From: Pseudomonas fluvialis
GTDB taxonomy: Bacteria; Pseudomonadota; Gammaproteobacteria; Pseudomonadales; Pseudomonadaceae
Direction of reading: 5' to 3'
NCBI RefSeq assembly: GCF_002234375.1
Contig: NZ_NMQV01000013.1
Coordinates: forward strand, 1 to 64,000
Length of the DNA: 64,000 nt
Positions 1 to 17,684 of this stretch are shown piece after piece (positions within the stretch are counted from its first letter, which is position 1; each line of letters begins with the position of its first letter). The notes below the pieces were generated by a model that saw only the letters and a program-made list of their open reading frames with translations, did no database searches and was not told where the DNA came from. The position numbers were made by a program, and so were the translations under genes.

Positions 1-21
1 GCAAGCGGCAAGCGGCAAGCG
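1..21. repeat. Short tandem repeat, 3 x 7 bp
   Basis: Three perfect copies of the heptamer GCAAGCG at the very edge of the window. The remaining bases up to the end of fghA at 84 show nothing else. Related CAAGCGG-containing sequence recurs in other intergenic gaps here (5481-5500, 22268-22278). This suggests a dispersed intergenic repeat family; it may continue outside the window. Confidence 0.6.
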
Positions 22-83
22 CATCATCCTGGCGCTCGACCTGAGGTTGGCATGTCCTTTTGCGCCTACCTGCAACTGGACGC

Positions 84-932
84 CTATGGCTGCCGTAAAG
101 CGGCCGCATGATGACGCAGGTGGTCCTCGATAAAGCTGGCGATGAAGTAGTAGCTGTGGTCGTAACCCGGCTGCAGGCGCAGGGTCAGTGGATAACCTAC
201 CGCCTCGGCCGCCACCTTGAGCGCCAGGGGCTTGAGCTGAGTCTCAAGGAAGCTGTCCGCCTCGCCCTGATCAACCAGGATCGGCAACTTCTGTGTAGCC
301 CCAGCCAGCAGTGTGCAGGCATCCCACGCCTGCCAGGTGGCACGATCTTCGCCCAGGTAGCGGGAAAACGCTTTCTCGCCCCAGGGACAATCCTGTGGAT
401 TACTGATCGGCGCGAAAGCCGACAGCGAGCGATAACGTCCCGGGTTGCGCAGCGCACAAACCAAGGCACCATGCCCGCCCATGGAGTGCCCGCTGATACC
501 GCGCCGCTCGCTAACCGGCAAGTGCGCTTCGATCAGCGCCGGCAGCTCATGTACCACGTAGTCATGCATACGGTAGTGGCGCGCCCAGGGCTGCTCGCTG
601 GCATTCAGGTAGAAGCCGGCGCCGAGACCGAAGTCCCAGGCGCCCTCGGGATCGCCCGGCACACCTTCGCCTCGCGGACTGGTGTCCGGCGCCACCAGCA
701 CCAGTCCCAGCTCGGCAGCGACGCGCTGCGCGCCGGCCTTCTGCATGAAGTTCTCATCGGTACAGGTCAGCCCCGAGAGCCAGTAGAGAACCGGCAAGCG
801 CTCCCCCTGCTCGGCCTGCGGTGGCAGGTAGACGGCAAACTGCATGTCGCAATCCAGCGTGCTGGAGCGATGGCGATAGCGCCGGTGCCAGCCGCCGAAA
901 CTGCGGTTACTGGAAAGAAGTTCCAGAGTCAT
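84..932 (-). CDS. fghA: S-formylglutathione hydrolase
   Basis: Cytosolic serine esterase that hydrolyses S-formylglutathione to formate and glutathione, the last step of glutathione-dependent formaldehyde detoxification. The 282-residue protein has the alpha/beta-hydrolase nucleophile elbow GHSMGG with Ser at about residue 150, a following GHGAL, and a late Asp and His (DHSYYF near residue 258) fitting a catalytic triad. Length is normal for the esterase D family. It lies only 10 bases after adhC, which supplies its substrate, so the two are very likely co-transcribed. Confidence 0.95.
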   Translation of the reverse strand: MTLELLSSNRSFGGWHRRYRHRSSTLDCDMQFAVYLPPQAEQGERLPVLYWLSGLTCTDENFMQKAGAQRVAAELGLVLVAPDTSPRGEGVPGDPEGAWDFGLGAGFYLNASEQPWARHYRMHDYVVHELPALIEAHLPVSERRGISGHSMGGHGALVCALRNPGRYRSLSAFAPISNPQDCPWGEKAFSRYLGEDRATWQAWDACTLLAGATQKLPILVDQGEADSFLETQLKPLALKVAAEAVGYPLTLRLQPGYDHSYYFIASFIEDHLRHHAAALRQP

Positions 933-942
933 CGCGGCGCCC

Positions 943-2109
<1,167 letters not shown>

Positions 2110-2138
2110 TCAGGGATAATCCGTCGCCCTGCAAAACA

Positions 2139-2151
2139 TTATTGCCAATAA
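2139..2151. promoter_or_regulatory. Candidate LysR-type operator in the adhC/regulator divergent gap
   Basis: Perfect inverted repeat TTATT-GCC-AATAA lies immediately before the LysR gene's ribosome site (AAGGA at 2150-2154, seven bases before its ATG). Its A/T richness in a GC-rich gap and its position between divergent genes fit an autoregulatory LysR site. No binding data; inferred from symmetry and place only. Confidence 0.4.
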
Positions 2152-2161
2152 GGAATAATCC

Positions 2162-3058
2162 ATGAATCGCTGGGATGGTCTGGATGAGTTCGTCGCGGTC
2201 GCCGAATGCGGCCAGTTCGCGGCGGCCGGTAAACGCCTGGGACTGTCTACCTCGCAGGTCAGCCGTCAGGTCGCACGCCTGGAAGAGCGCCTGCAGACCC
2301 GTTTGTTCTACCGCAGCACCCGCCGCGTGGCGCTGACCGAGGCCGGACAGACCTTCCTGCTGCACTGCCGCCGCCTGCAGGATGCCCGCGAGGAAGCACT
2401 GCGTGCCGTGGGTGACCTGGCCGGTGAGCCCAAGGGGCTGCTGCGCATGACGTGCGCAGTCGCCTATGGCGAGCGCTTCATCGTCCCCCTGGTCAACCAG
2501 TTCATGTCCAGACACAGCCAATTGAGGGTAGATATCGAGCTGGACAACCGGCCACTCGACCTGCTGCAGGAAGGCCTGGACCTGGCTATCCGCCTGGGTC
2601 GCCTGCAGGACTCGCGCCTGGTAGCCACGCGCCTGGCGCCGCGGGTTATGTACCTGTGCGCCGCACCGACCTACCTGCAGCGCGCCGGCCAGCCGGCCAA
2701 CCTGAGCGCGCTAAGCGAGCACAACTGCCTGATTGGCAGCAGCGACCTGTGGCATTTCCAGGAGCAGGGCCGTGAAGTACAGGTGCGGGTAGCCGGCAAC
2801 TGGCGCTGCAACAGCGGGCAGGCAGTCCTCGATGCCGCACTGCACGGCGTTGGCCTGTGCCAACTGCCGGACTACTACGTGCAAACGCATCTGCGCAGCG
2901 GCGCGCTGGTTTCCCTGCTGGAACACCTGCGCCCGCCGAATACCGCCGTGTGGGCGCTGTATCCGCAACAACGCCACCTCTCACCCAAGGTACGTCTGCT
3001 GGTCGAGCACCTGCGCGAAGGGCTGTCTGCTCAGGCGTCGCGCAGCGCCCAGCGCTGA
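2162..3058 (+). CDS. LysR-family transcriptional regulator, GfnR-like
   Basis: 298-residue LysR regulator with an N-terminal winged helix-turn-helix (about residues 1-60, with the characteristic ...LGLSTSQVSRQVARLEERLQ.. helix) and a C-terminal periplasmic-binding-like effector domain. It is transcribed divergently from adhC-fghA. In P. aeruginosa the regulator at this position is GfnR, an activator of glutathione-dependent formaldehyde neutralisation, so control of adhC-fghA is the likely role. The 3' end overlaps the 3' end of the convergent ispD by 28 bases. Confidence 0.85.
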   Translation: MNRWDGLDEFVAVAECGQFAAAGKRLGLSTSQVSRQVARLEERLQTRLFYRSTRRVALTEAGQTFLLHCRRLQDAREEALRAVGDLAGEPKGLLRMTCAVAYGERFIVPLVNQFMSRHSQLRVDIELDNRPLDLLQEGLDLAIRLGRLQDSRLVATRLAPRVMYLCAAPTYLQRAGQPANLSALSEHNCLIGSSDLWHFQEQGREVQVRVAGNWRCNSGQAVLDAALHGVGLCQLPDYYVQTHLRSGALVSLLEHLRPPNTAVWALYPQQRHLSPKVRLLVEHLREGLSAQASRSAQR

Positions 3059-3738
3059 CGAAGCCATTCGAGATCTTCCGGGCGGGTCACCTTGAGGTTG
3101 TCGGCACGCCCTTCGATAAGCCGCGGCGCCTGTCCGGCCCACTCCATGGCCGATGCCTCATCGGTAATCGCCACCCCCGCCGCCAGTGCTTCGGCCAATG
3201 CCTTGCGTAATGCTCCCAGGCGGAACATCTGCGGTGTGTAGGCCTGCCAGATGACACTGCGATCGACCGTTGCGCAAACTCGCCCGTCCGCCCCCGCACG
3301 CTTCAGCGTATCCCGCGCCGGCACGGCTAGCAGGCCACCTACCGGATCATCCGCCAGACTGTGCAGCAGCTTGTCCAGATCGCTGCGCGCCAGGTTGGGA
3401 CGCGCCGCATCATGCACCAGCACCCAGCCCTCATCCGGCACCCCTATCCCGGCCAGATAATCCAGGCCGGCCAGCACCGAGTCGGCACGCTCAGCGCCGC
3501 CCCGCACGCGCTGGATACGCGCATCCGCGGCGCAGGACAAGGTTGGCCACCAGGGGTCGTCAGCGGCCAGCGCCAACACCAGGCCACGCAAGTGTGGATG
3601 GTCGAGAAAGCCGCTCAGACTGTGTTCGAGAATCGTGCGCCCAGCCACCTGCAGATACTGCTTGGGGCGATCCGCACGCATGCGGCTACCGATACCGGCA
3701 GCCGGTATCACCACCCAGAAGGCAGGCAGGCTATCCAT
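3031..3738 (-). CDS. ispD: 2-C-methyl-D-erythritol 4-phosphate cytidylyltransferase
   Basis: Third enzyme of the MEP isoprenoid pathway; joins CTP and MEP to give CDP-ME. The 235-residue protein has the family nucleotide-binding signature AAGIGSRM...RPKQY near its start and HDAARP near residue 110. The ATG at 3738 overlaps the ftsB TGA (TGATG), so it is translationally coupled; a GTG one codon earlier is possible. The usual gammaproteobacterial partner ispF is not next to it: the LysR gene converges instead. Confidence 0.96.
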   Translation of the reverse strand: MDSLPAFWVVIPAAGIGSRMRADRPKQYLQVAGRTILEHSLSGFLDHPHLRGLVLALAADDPWWPTLSCAADARIQRVRGGAERADSVLAGLDYLAGIGVPDEGWVLVHDAARPNLARSDLDKLLHSLADDPVGGLLAVPARDTLKRAGADGRVCATVDRSVIWQAYTPQMFRLGALRKALAEALAAGVAITDEASAMEWAGQAPRLIEGRADNLKVTRPEDLEWLRQRWALRDA

Positions 3739-4019
3739 CACTGCGCCAACTGGTAGAGGGTCTCACCCTCTTTAACCATGCCCAACTCGTGGCGGGCGCG
3801 CTCTTCGACGGTTTCCATACCGCTCTTGAGTTCCAGCACTTCGGCTTCGAGGATGCGATTGCGCTCCAGCAGGCGCTCGTTCTCACCCTTCTGCTCGGCA
3901 ATCTGCTCCTGCAACGCACGAATCTCCGCCAAGCCGTTGTCGCCCAGCCACAAGCGATATTGCAGGCCGGCAAGCAACAGGCACAACGCGAAAAACAGCC
4001 AGAACGGAGCTTTCGACAT
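3738..4019 (-). CDS. ftsB: Cell division protein FtsB
   Basis: 93-residue bitopic membrane protein. A short N-terminus, one transmembrane helix (about residues 4-21) and a periplasmic coiled coil (about 28-75) match FtsB, which joins FtsL and FtsQ in the divisome. A longer open frame exists upstream, but it runs through a strong terminator hairpin, so the ATG at 4019 (MSKAPFW) is chosen. It sits between eno and ispD as in other pseudomonads. Confidence 0.93.
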   Translation of the reverse strand: MSKAPFWLFFALCLLLAGLQYRLWLGDNGLAEIRALQEQIAEQKGENERLLERNRILEAEVLELKSGMETVEERARHELGMVKEGETLYQLAQ

Positions 4020-4040
4020 GATGGGGAGGGCTATCCATAA

Positions 4041-4085
4041 AAAAGGGCAGCAGGCACAGAAGCTATGCCGGAGCGCTGCCCTTTT
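4041..4085 (-). terminator. Rho-independent terminator between eno and ftsB
   Basis: Perfect 11-bp inverted repeat AAAAGGGCAGC / GCTGCCCTTTT separated by 23 bases. On the minus strand the GC stem GGGCAGC is followed by a run of six T, the classical form. It would end transcripts coming from eno. FtsB starts about 20 bases further on, so part of transcription must read through or start close to ftsB. Confidence 0.8.
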
Positions 4086-4112
4086 AGCATGTTTACCGCG
4101 GCAGGCAAATTC

Positions 4113-4143
4113 CCACCCCACAGGTCTTGCCGCTGTGGGGTGG
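4113..4143 (-). terminator. GC-rich hairpin just after eno
   Basis: Perfect 11-bp stem CCACCCCACAG / CTGTGGGGTGG with a 9-base loop, starting 6 bases after the eno stop. The minus-strand tail is AATTT, a weak U tract. It acts either as a first terminator in tandem with 4041-4085 or as a 3' end stabiliser for eno mRNA. Confidence 0.65.
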
Positions 4144-4148
4144 CAGGA

Positions 4149-7981
<3,833 letters not shown>

Positions 7982-8018
7982 TCAGCGTTCAAGCGGTCAG
8001 GCCGCCGGGGTGAAAGCA

Positions 8019-8039
8019 CAGGCTGGGAAAACCAGCCTG
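8019..8039 (-). terminator. Hairpin between tilS and pyrG
   Basis: Perfect inverted repeat CAGGCTGG-(5)-CCAGCCTG in the only sizeable gap of the dnaE-to-ispD block. The minus-strand tail TGCTTTC is only moderately T-rich. It likely separates the dnaE-accA-tilS transcript from pyrG-kdsA-eno. Confidence 0.5.
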
Positions 8040-8153
8040 AAATAAGCTAGCCGCTGCGGGTTCCGAAGGAAACCACAGAAGCACTAACAAGACGGGAGCG
8101 TAGTCTACCGGAAAGGCCTCGCCAGCTCAATTATTGCCACTGCGGCATTTTGC

Positions 8154-9452
8154 TCACGACGAAGGCGGCGGCTGCCACTGCACCTGCCAGTCACCGCACT
8201 GCCGGCCATCCAGACCGGCTAGCCCCGCCACCGCACGCAACTGTCCGTCGATGGCCAGCAGCGGCCAGCGCTGCCGGAGGAACGCTGGCACGTCACGCTC
8301 GTTGAACAAACGCTTGAGATCGCGCTGACCACGCCCAGGCAGACAGAGCAGCTCGCCACCGCGCCGGTAATGCACGCTTACCTGTCCAGCCGGCAAGACG
8401 CCCTGCACATGCAGCACACCATTCCCCGGCAATGCCAGAGACGTTTGTCTCGTCCAAGCCGGCGGTTCCTCGGGCGTCACGCACCAGTCACCGGACAACC
8501 AGAAGAGCCGCCCGGCACTGCGGCGCAACTCGCCAGCGTGCAAGCGCCACACGGGCTGGCGATCCTCGCCGGCGTCACGCAAGGCTTCCCAGCCGGCCCA
8601 ATGGGCCGCATCCGGTAGCAGAGTGCGCGGCGCCAACCAGTGCCGCAGGGCATTGCGCTGACGGGCCTGGGACAGCGCGCGCAGCGGCGCCAGTGCCAGC
8701 TGCGGCAAGCCCAGCCAGTCCCAGGCAGCGGGCTGTTGCGCTGCGGCCAGGTCGGTTACCGCCAGCTCATCCAACAAACCCTGCGCCTCAGCGGCCTGTT
8801 CGGCACAGCGGCGCAAGCTGGCGTCCACGCCTGGCCAATGCTCACGCAGGGCCGGCAAGACCTGGTGACGCAGGCGGTTGCGCGTGAAGCGCATATCCAG
8901 ATTGCTCGGGTCGTCCACCCAGCGCAACGCATGCTGTTCGGCATAAGCCGCCAGCGTGGCGCGCGACTCGTTGAGCAGCGGGCGGAACAGCCAGCCAGCA
9001 GCCAGCGGCCGCACGCTCGGCATGCCGGCCAGTCCGCGCACGCCGGTGCCACGCAATAGGCGTTGCAGCACGGTTTCCACCTGGTCGTCGGCATGCTGGG
9101 CGAGCAACAGCAGCTCACCATCCTGCAGCTGCGCCCCCAGCGCCGCATAGCGTGCCTGGCGCGCTGCCTGCTCCAGACTGGCCTCACGCAGCACCTGCAC
9201 CGCGAGCACCTCAAACGGTACCTGCCAGGCCTCACAGCAGGTCTGGCAGTGCGCCGGCCAGTCTTCCGCTACGGCCTGCAGGCCATGCGCCACATGCAGG
9301 GCACGCAGAGGCGGCAAGGCATGCTGCTCACGCAGGCGGCTCAGCGCATGCAACAGCACCAGGGAATCCAGCCCGCCGGACAGCGCCACACTCCAGCGCG
9401 GCGCGCCACGCCAGGCGGAAAGGGCTTGCAGGAGGCGATATTCGAGGGACAT
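8154..9452 (-). CDS. tilS: tRNA(Ile)-lysidine synthase
   Basis: Modifies C34 of the minor tRNA-Ile(CAU) to lysidine, switching both codon and aminoacylation identity. The 432-residue protein has the N-type ATP pyrophosphatase PP-loop SGGLDSLVLL near residue 30, followed by the lysidine synthase core and a C-terminal domain typical of long gammaproteobacterial TilS. An in-frame GTG nine codons upstream is possible; neither start has a strong Shine-Dalgarno. It follows accA in the conserved order. Confidence 0.95.
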   Translation of the reverse strand: MSLEYRLLQALSAWRGAPRWSVALSGGLDSLVLLHALSRLREQHALPPLRALHVAHGLQAVAEDWPAHCQTCCEAWQVPFEVLAVQVLREASLEQAARQARYAALGAQLQDGELLLLAQHADDQVETVLQRLLRGTGVRGLAGMPSVRPLAAGWLFRPLLNESRATLAAYAEQHALRWVDDPSNLDMRFTRNRLRHQVLPALREHWPGVDASLRRCAEQAAEAQGLLDELAVTDLAAAQQPAAWDWLGLPQLALAPLRALSQARQRNALRHWLAPRTLLPDAAHWAGWEALRDAGEDRQPVWRLHAGELRRSAGRLFWLSGDWCVTPEEPPAWTRQTSLALPGNGVLHVQGVLPAGQVSVHYRRGGELLCLPGRGQRDLKRLFNERDVPAFLRQRWPLLAIDGQLRAVAGLAGLDGRQCGDWQVQWQPPPSS

Positions 9453-9476
9453 GGCGCGGGCCGGATGGCAGGGAAG

Positions 9477-9508
9477 CACTGCGCCAGGCCAGTCAGCCAG
9501 GCGCAGTG
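9477..9508 (-). terminator. Strong hairpin between accA and tilS
   Basis: Perfect 9-bp arms CACTGCGCC / GGCGCAGTG, extendable inward through GGC/GCC after one T-T mismatch. No good U tract follows (CTTCCC), so this may be an RNA-stability or attenuating structure rather than a true terminator. Confidence 0.4.
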
Positions 9509-9522
9509 AGGAGAGGTCGGAC

Positions 9523-10473
9523 TCAGGCGACGCCGAAGCTCATCAGCTTCTCGTAACGCCGGGCCAGCAGCTCGCTGCTGTCCAGGGTCGCCAGGGTGTC
9601 CAGCTGTTCAAGCAGCTCGTTGCGCAGCCCCTCGGCCATTGCCGCCGGATCACGATGGGCACCACCCAGCGGCTCACTGATCACCTTGTCGACGATGCCC
9701 AGGCCTTTCAGACGCTCGGCGGTAATACCCATGGCTTCGGCCGCCTCCGGCGCCTTATCGGCGGTTTTCCAGAGAATCGAAGCGCAGCCTTCCGGGGAAA
9801 TCACCGAGTAGGTCGAGTACTGCAGCATGTTCAGGCGATCACACACGCCGATGGCCAGCGCACCGCCGGAGCCGCCCTCACCGATGACCGTGGCGATGAT
9901 CGGGGTTTTCAGGCGGGCCATGACCCGCAGGTTCCAGGCAATCGCCTCGCTCTGCCCGCGTTCCTCGGCATCGATGCCCGGATAGGCGCCCGGGGTGTCG
10001 ATGAAGGTGAGGATCGGCAGCTTGAAGCGCTCGGCCATTTCCATCAGACGGCAGGCCTTGCGGTAGCCTTCCGGGCGCGGCATGCCGAAGTTGCGGCGTA
10101 CCTTCTCGCGCACATCGCGGCCTTTCTGGTGGCCGATGACCATCACCGGACGATCATTCAGGCGTGCTACGCCACCGACGATCGCCGGGTCGTCAGCAAA
10201 GTGACGATCACCGTGCAGTTCGTCGAACTCACTGAACAGCTGTTCGATGTAGTCCAGGGTATAGGGGCGGCGCGGGTGGCGGGCCAACTGGGCAATCTGC
10301 CAGCTGCTCAGGTTGCTGAAGATACTGGCCGTCAGGCTGCGACTCTTGTCCTGCAGGCGGGCAATCTCGTCGCTGATGTTCAGCGCATTGTCGCTACCCA
10401 CCAGGCGCAACTCTTCGATCTTGGCCTGCAGGTCGGCGATCGGCTGTTCGAAATCGAGAAAATTCGGGTTCAT
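9523..10473 (-). CDS. accA: Acetyl-CoA carboxylase carboxyltransferase subunit alpha
   Basis: Alpha half of the carboxyltransferase that moves CO2 from carboxybiotin to acetyl-CoA, the first step of fatty acid synthesis; works with AccD. The 316-residue protein begins [15 protein letters not shown], a typical N-terminus, and contains the crotonase-fold core ([29 protein letters not shown]). It lies downstream of dnaE, as in most gammaproteobacteria. Confidence 0.98.
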   Translation of the reverse strand: MNPNFLDFEQPIADLQAKIEELRLVGSDNALNISDEIARLQDKSRSLTASIFSNLSSWQIAQLARHPRRPYTLDYIEQLFSEFDELHGDRHFADDPAIVGGVARLNDRPVMVIGHQKGRDVREKVRRNFGMPRPEGYRKACRLMEMAERFKLPILTFIDTPGAYPGIDAEERGQSEAIAWNLRVMARLKTPIIATVIGEGGSGGALAIGVCDRLNMLQYSTYSVISPEGCASILWKTADKAPEAAEAMGITAERLKGLGIVDKVISEPLGGAHRDPAAMAEGLRNELLEQLDTLATLDSSELLARRYEKLMSFGVA

Positions 10474-10517
10474 CGGCTTTCCGTCGTGCTCATGGGGCCT
10501 GTGGCCGGTTCCTGTCA

Positions 10518-10543
10518 GCGGTCTACCTTAAGGGATAGACCGC
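10518..10543. other. Palindromic hairpin between dnaE and accA
   Basis: Perfect 8-bp arms GCGGTCTA / TAGACCGC around a loop that itself contains the palindrome CCTTAAGG. There is no U tract on either strand, so a protein-binding or processing site is as likely as a terminator. Confidence 0.35.
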
Positions 10544-10571
10544 GCGTGGTCGATACTGCGGGCTGGGCCTG

Positions 10572-14102
<3,531 letters not shown>

Positions 14103-14151
14103 GGCAATCCTGTAGCCTGGAAAAACGCAGGCGCGGATTGTAGCCCAAGCC

Positions 14152-14168
14152 GAACCCGCTGCGGGTTC
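14152..14168 (-). terminator. Short hairpin between the hydrolase gene and dnaE
   Basis: Perfect inverted repeat GAACCCG-CTG-CGGGTTC, 11 bases after the hydrolase stop on the minus strand. The following sequence is GC-rich without a U tract, so termination efficiency is doubtful. Confidence 0.35.
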
Positions 14169-14179
14169 TGTCCGCTGTG

Positions 14180-15154
14180 TCAGCCGCGCCCGCCATGTGC
14201 CTGCAGGTGCGGCAGCACCGCGCCGAGCAGAGCCTGTTTGAAAGCTCCCTGGAAGCGATGTGCCAGGCCGGGAATCAGCACCAGCGCACTTCCACGCACA
14301 TGTGCCGCGACATGCACGCCATGCATCACCGGCAACAACGGATCGGCCGTGCCATGCACCACCAGGGTGGGCACGCGCAAGCGACGCAGCAACTGCACGC
14401 GACTGGGCTCGGCGAGAATGGCCAGCAGCTGACGCTGTACGCCTTCCGGGTTGAAGGCCCGGTCGTAGGCGCGCGCCGCCTCGGCCAGCAAGTCCGGCCG
14501 CGCATCGGGCAATAGCGGGCTGCCCAGCGCGGCCAGCAACTCGGCCTGCTGGGCCAGTACCTGGGCGCGACTGCTGCCGGTGCGCCGCGCCAGGAGATCC
14601 AGCAGCGCTGCGCTGGGCGGCGGAAGGCCATGGTCACCGGAACTGGTCATCAACAGCGTCAGGCTGATCACCCGCTGCGGGGCCAGGTCGGCAAGGTGCT
14701 GGGCAATCATCCCGCCCATGCTTGCCCCAAGCAGGTGAAAGCGCGGAATGTGCAGGTGATCCATCAGCGCCAGGGCATCAACGGCCATGTCGCGCAGACT
14801 GTAGGGCGCCTGCAGGCTAAGACCGAGCCGATAACGCAGCACCTGGTAACTCAGGTTGGGGGTTGCCGGAATCGGCTGCAGGGTACTCAGGCCGACATCG
14901 CGGTTATCGAAACGAATCACCCGCAGCCCCTGGGCACACAGGCTCTGCACCACCTCGTCAGGCCAATGGATCAACTGCCCGCCCAGGCCCATGACCAGTA
15001 ACAGCGCAGGGTCCTGCTCACGGCCGATGCTCTGGTAGGCCAGGCGCAGGCCATCCAGCTGCAGGTAACGGGTAGCCACCTGGGGCGAACAGTGAGCACC
15101 GGCCAGGGCCGGCAAGGCCAGGCTGAGCAGCAGGCCGAGTAGAACAGCGCGCAT
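14180..15154 (-). CDS. Exported alpha/beta-hydrolase
   Basis: 324-residue protein with a Sec signal peptide ([20 protein letters not shown], cleavage probably near residue 20) and an alpha/beta-hydrolase fold. The oxyanion region is VMGLGGQ, the nucleophile elbow GASMGG, an Asp follows in [11 protein letters not shown], and the late His is in PGLAHRF. The substrate is unknown; esterase or lactonase is plausible. The start is set at the ATG that gives the signal peptide, 14 codons inside a longer frame. It is flanked by hairpins and probably monocistronic. Confidence 0.75.
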   Translation of the reverse strand: MRAVLLGLLLSLALPALAGAHCSPQVATRYLQLDGLRLAYQSIGREQDPALLLVMGLGGQLIHWPDEVVQSLCAQGLRVIRFDNRDVGLSTLQPIPATPNLSYQVLRYRLGLSLQAPYSLRDMAVDALALMDHLHIPRFHLLGASMGGMIAQHLADLAPQRVISLTLLMTSSGDHGLPPPSAALLDLLARRTGSSRAQVLAQQAELLAALGSPLLPDARPDLLAEAARAYDRAFNPEGVQRQLLAILAEPSRVQLLRRLRVPTLVVHGTADPLLPVMHGVHVAAHVRGSALVLIPGLAHRFQGAFKQALLGAVLPHLQAHGGRG

Positions 15155-15218
15155 AATGGGACATCCAGCTGGACACGGCCTTGCACCGTGCGACAAAGCC
15201 GGCAGTCTGCCGCCCTCG

Positions 15219-15249
15219 CCGTCACGCCACTAGCACAGCAGCGTGACGG
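15219..15249. terminator. Hairpin between metE and the hydrolase gene
   Basis: Perfect 9-bp arms CCGTCACGC / GCGTGACGG with a 13-base loop, about 30 bases past the metE stop. The minus-strand 3' side is CGAGGG, so it lacks the U tract; the plus-strand side reads TTTGGT. Confidence 0.4.
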
Positions 15250-15279
15250 TTTGGTGACAGCCGACCAGTGGCGCGTCAC

Positions 15280-17574
15280 TCAGCCGGCCAACTCACGACG
15301 CAACTGGCGCGCCGCCGCCACCATGTTCGCCAGGGCCGCCTCGCTTTCCGCCCAGCCACGTGTCTTCAGGCCACAGTCGGGGTTCACCCACAGGCGCTCC
15401 ACGGCAATCCGCCGCGCGGCCTTGCGCAGCAGCTTGAGCATCTCGCCGCTATCCGGCACGCGTGGCGAGTGAATGTCATAGACGCCCGGACCAATCTCGT
15501 TGGGATATTCGAAACGCTCGAAAGCGTCCAGCAGCTCCATGTCCGAACGCGAGGTTTCGATGGTAATCACGTCGGCATCCATGGCCGCGATGGCTTCGAT
15601 CACGTCGTTGAACTCGCTGTAGCACATGTGGGTGTGAATTTGTGTCTCGTCGCGCACTGCCGAGGCACACAGGCGGAACGCTTCACTGGCCCAGGCCAGG
15701 TAGTGCGACCAGCCTGCCCGGCGCAGCGGCAGCCCCTCGCGGAAAGCCGCTTCGTCGATCTGGATGACCCCTATGCCAGCGGCTTCGAGGTCAACCACCT
15801 CGTCACGAATGGACAGCGCCAGCTGACGCGCCTGTTCCTCACGGGACATGTCATCACGCGGAAACGACCACATCAGCATGGTCACCGGCCCGGTCAGCAT
15901 GCCCTTCATCGGTTTGTCGGTGCAGCGCTGGGCATAACTGATCCAGTCCACCGTCATCGGCCGTGGGCGGGACAGGTCACCATAGATGATCGCCGGCTTG
16001 ACACAGCGCGAGCCGTAGCTTTGCACCCAGCCAAAACGGGTGAAGGCATAGCCATCGAGCTGCTCGGCAAAGTACTCGACCATGTCATTACGCTCGGCCT
16101 CGCCATGCACCAGCACGTCCAGCCCCAGGCGCTCCTGCACCTGCACGGCATGGCGAATCTCGCTGTACATGGCCTCGCGGTATTCCGCCGCGGACAACTT
16201 GCCGGCCTTGAAGGCCTGGCGCGCCAGGCGGATCGCCGAGGTCTGCGGGAAGGAACCGATGCTGGTGGTGGGAAACAGTGGCAGGTTGAGCCGCGCGCGC
16301 TGCCGGGCACTACGCTCGGCAAAGGGCGACTGGCGCTGGCAATGCTGCGCAGTGACGGCGGCCACACGCGCCTGTACCGCTGGCTTATGGATACGTGGCG
16401 AGGCACGACGGCTTTCCTGCACCTGGCGGCTCTCCGCCAGCGCGGCCTGCACCTCGACAGCCTGCGGTTCGCCCAGGGCCTTGGCCAGCACGGCTACTTC
16501 GCGACACTTCTGCACGGCAAAGGCCAGCCAGCTTTTCAGCTCGACATCCAGCTTGTCCTCGCGGGACAGGTCCACCGGGCAATGCAGCAGCGAACAGGAC
16601 GGCGCCACCCACAGCCGCTCCCCCAGACGCTCATGGGCCTGCTGCAGGATAGCCAGCGCGGCGTGCAGGTCACTGCGCCAGACATTGCGCCCGTCGACCA
16701 CGCCCAGCGACAGCACCTTGTAGGCCGGCAGGCGGTCGAGGATGGCCGGGAACTGCTCCGGCGCGCGCACCAGGTCGATATGCAGACCATCCACCGGCAG
16801 GCCGGCGGCCAGGCCGAGGTTGTCCTCCAGGCCGGCAAAGTAGGTGGCGATCAGCTTCCTGCCCGGCTCCTTCTGCAGCAGGTTGTAGGCGCGCTCGAAA
16901 GCCGTTTTCCAGTCCTGCGGCAGGTCGAGGGCGAGGATCGGCTCGTCGATCTGCACCCATTCGATGCCTTGCGCGGCCAGGCGCTGGAGGATCTCGCCAT
17001 AGACCGGCAGCAGGCGCTCCAGCAGATCGAGCTTGTCGAATGCCGCCCCCTTGCATTTGCCTAGCCACAGGTAAGTGAGGGGACCGATCAGCACCGGCTT
17101 GAGGGCATGCCCGAGGGCCCGCCCCTCCGCCACCTCCTCGAACAGCTGCTCCCAGCTCAGGGCGAACGACTGCTCCGCGCTGAACTCAGGGACCAGGTAG
17201 TGATAGTTGCTGTCGAACCACTTGGTGAGCTCCTGGGCATGCGTAGCGCCGCAACCCCCCCCCTGACTGACGCCCCGCGCCATGCCGAACAGGGTGTCCA
17301 GGGTCGGCCGGCCGCTGTGCGGACGGAAACGTTCGGGAATCACCCCGAACATCAGCGAGTGGCCGAGTACCTGGTCATACCAGGCAAAGTCTCCGACCGG
17401 CAGCAACTGTATGCCGGCCTCCTTCTGCAACTGCCAGTGCTCGGCGCGCAGCCGCTGGCCCACTGCGCGCAGTGCCGCTTCATCCAGCTCCCCCTTCCAG
17501 TAGGCCTCCAGGGCCTTCTTCAGTTCGCGGTCGCGGCCGATACGTGGAAAGCCGAGGTTATGTGCCAATGCCAT
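15280..17574 (-). CDS. metE: Cobalamin-independent methionine synthase
   Basis: Transfers methyl from 5-methyl-THF-triglutamate to homocysteine. The 764-residue protein starts [13 protein letters not shown], the family N-terminus; an upstream in-frame start is rejected because it would cover the promoter gap. The C-terminal catalytic half carries the zinc ligands in HTHMCYSEF and NPDCGLKTR, and SFPQT precedes the C-terminal barrel. It is divergent from metR, the classical activator arrangement. Confidence 0.98.
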   Translation of the reverse strand: MALAHNLGFPRIGRDRELKKALEAYWKGELDEAALRAVGQRLRAEHWQLQKEAGIQLLPVGDFAWYDQVLGHSLMFGVIPERFRPHSGRPTLDTLFGMARGVSQGGGCGATHAQELTKWFDSNYHYLVPEFSAEQSFALSWEQLFEEVAEGRALGHALKPVLIGPLTYLWLGKCKGAAFDKLDLLERLLPVYGEILQRLAAQGIEWVQIDEPILALDLPQDWKTAFERAYNLLQKEPGRKLIATYFAGLEDNLGLAAGLPVDGLHIDLVRAPEQFPAILDRLPAYKVLSLGVVDGRNVWRSDLHAALAILQQAHERLGERLWVAPSCSLLHCPVDLSREDKLDVELKSWLAFAVQKCREVAVLAKALGEPQAVEVQAALAESRQVQESRRASPRIHKPAVQARVAAVTAQHCQRQSPFAERSARQRARLNLPLFPTTSIGSFPQTSAIRLARQAFKAGKLSAAEYREAMYSEIRHAVQVQERLGLDVLVHGEAERNDMVEYFAEQLDGYAFTRFGWVQSYGSRCVKPAIIYGDLSRPRPMTVDWISYAQRCTDKPMKGMLTGPVTMLMWSFPRDDMSREEQARQLALSIRDEVVDLEAAGIGVIQIDEAAFREGLPLRRAGWSHYLAWASEAFRLCASAVRDETQIHTHMCYSEFNDVIEAIAAMDADVITIETSRSDMELLDAFERFEYPNEIGPGVYDIHSPRVPDSGEMLKLLRKAARRIAVERLWVNPDCGLKTRGWAESEAALANMVAAARQLRRELAG

Positions 17575-17627
17575 GGGATAGTGCTCCTTGTCTGTGAATG
17601 ACGACATTCTCGACAAGCCCATGCACA

Positions 17628-17640
17628 TGAGACAAACTCA
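17628..17640. promoter_or_regulatory. Candidate MetR-binding site
   Basis: Perfect inverted repeat TGAG-N5-CTCA in the metE/metR gap, one base per arm away from the E. coli MetR consensus TGAA-N5-TTCA. A second related CTCATTGAG lies at 17668-17676, close to the metR start. Homocysteine-responsive activation of metE and autoregulation of metR are inferred from the family. Confidence 0.55.
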
Positions 17641-17684
17641 ATGTATTCTTGATCATCACAAGTTTCTCTCATTGAGAACCGCTC

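Noticed and set aside
10518..10543. Terminator between dnaE and accA
   Set aside because: A clear palindrome but no U tract on either strand; kept only as an unassigned hairpin.
15268..17064. 598-codon plus-strand frame opposite metE
   Set aside because: Complement of a highly conserved gene; no independent features.
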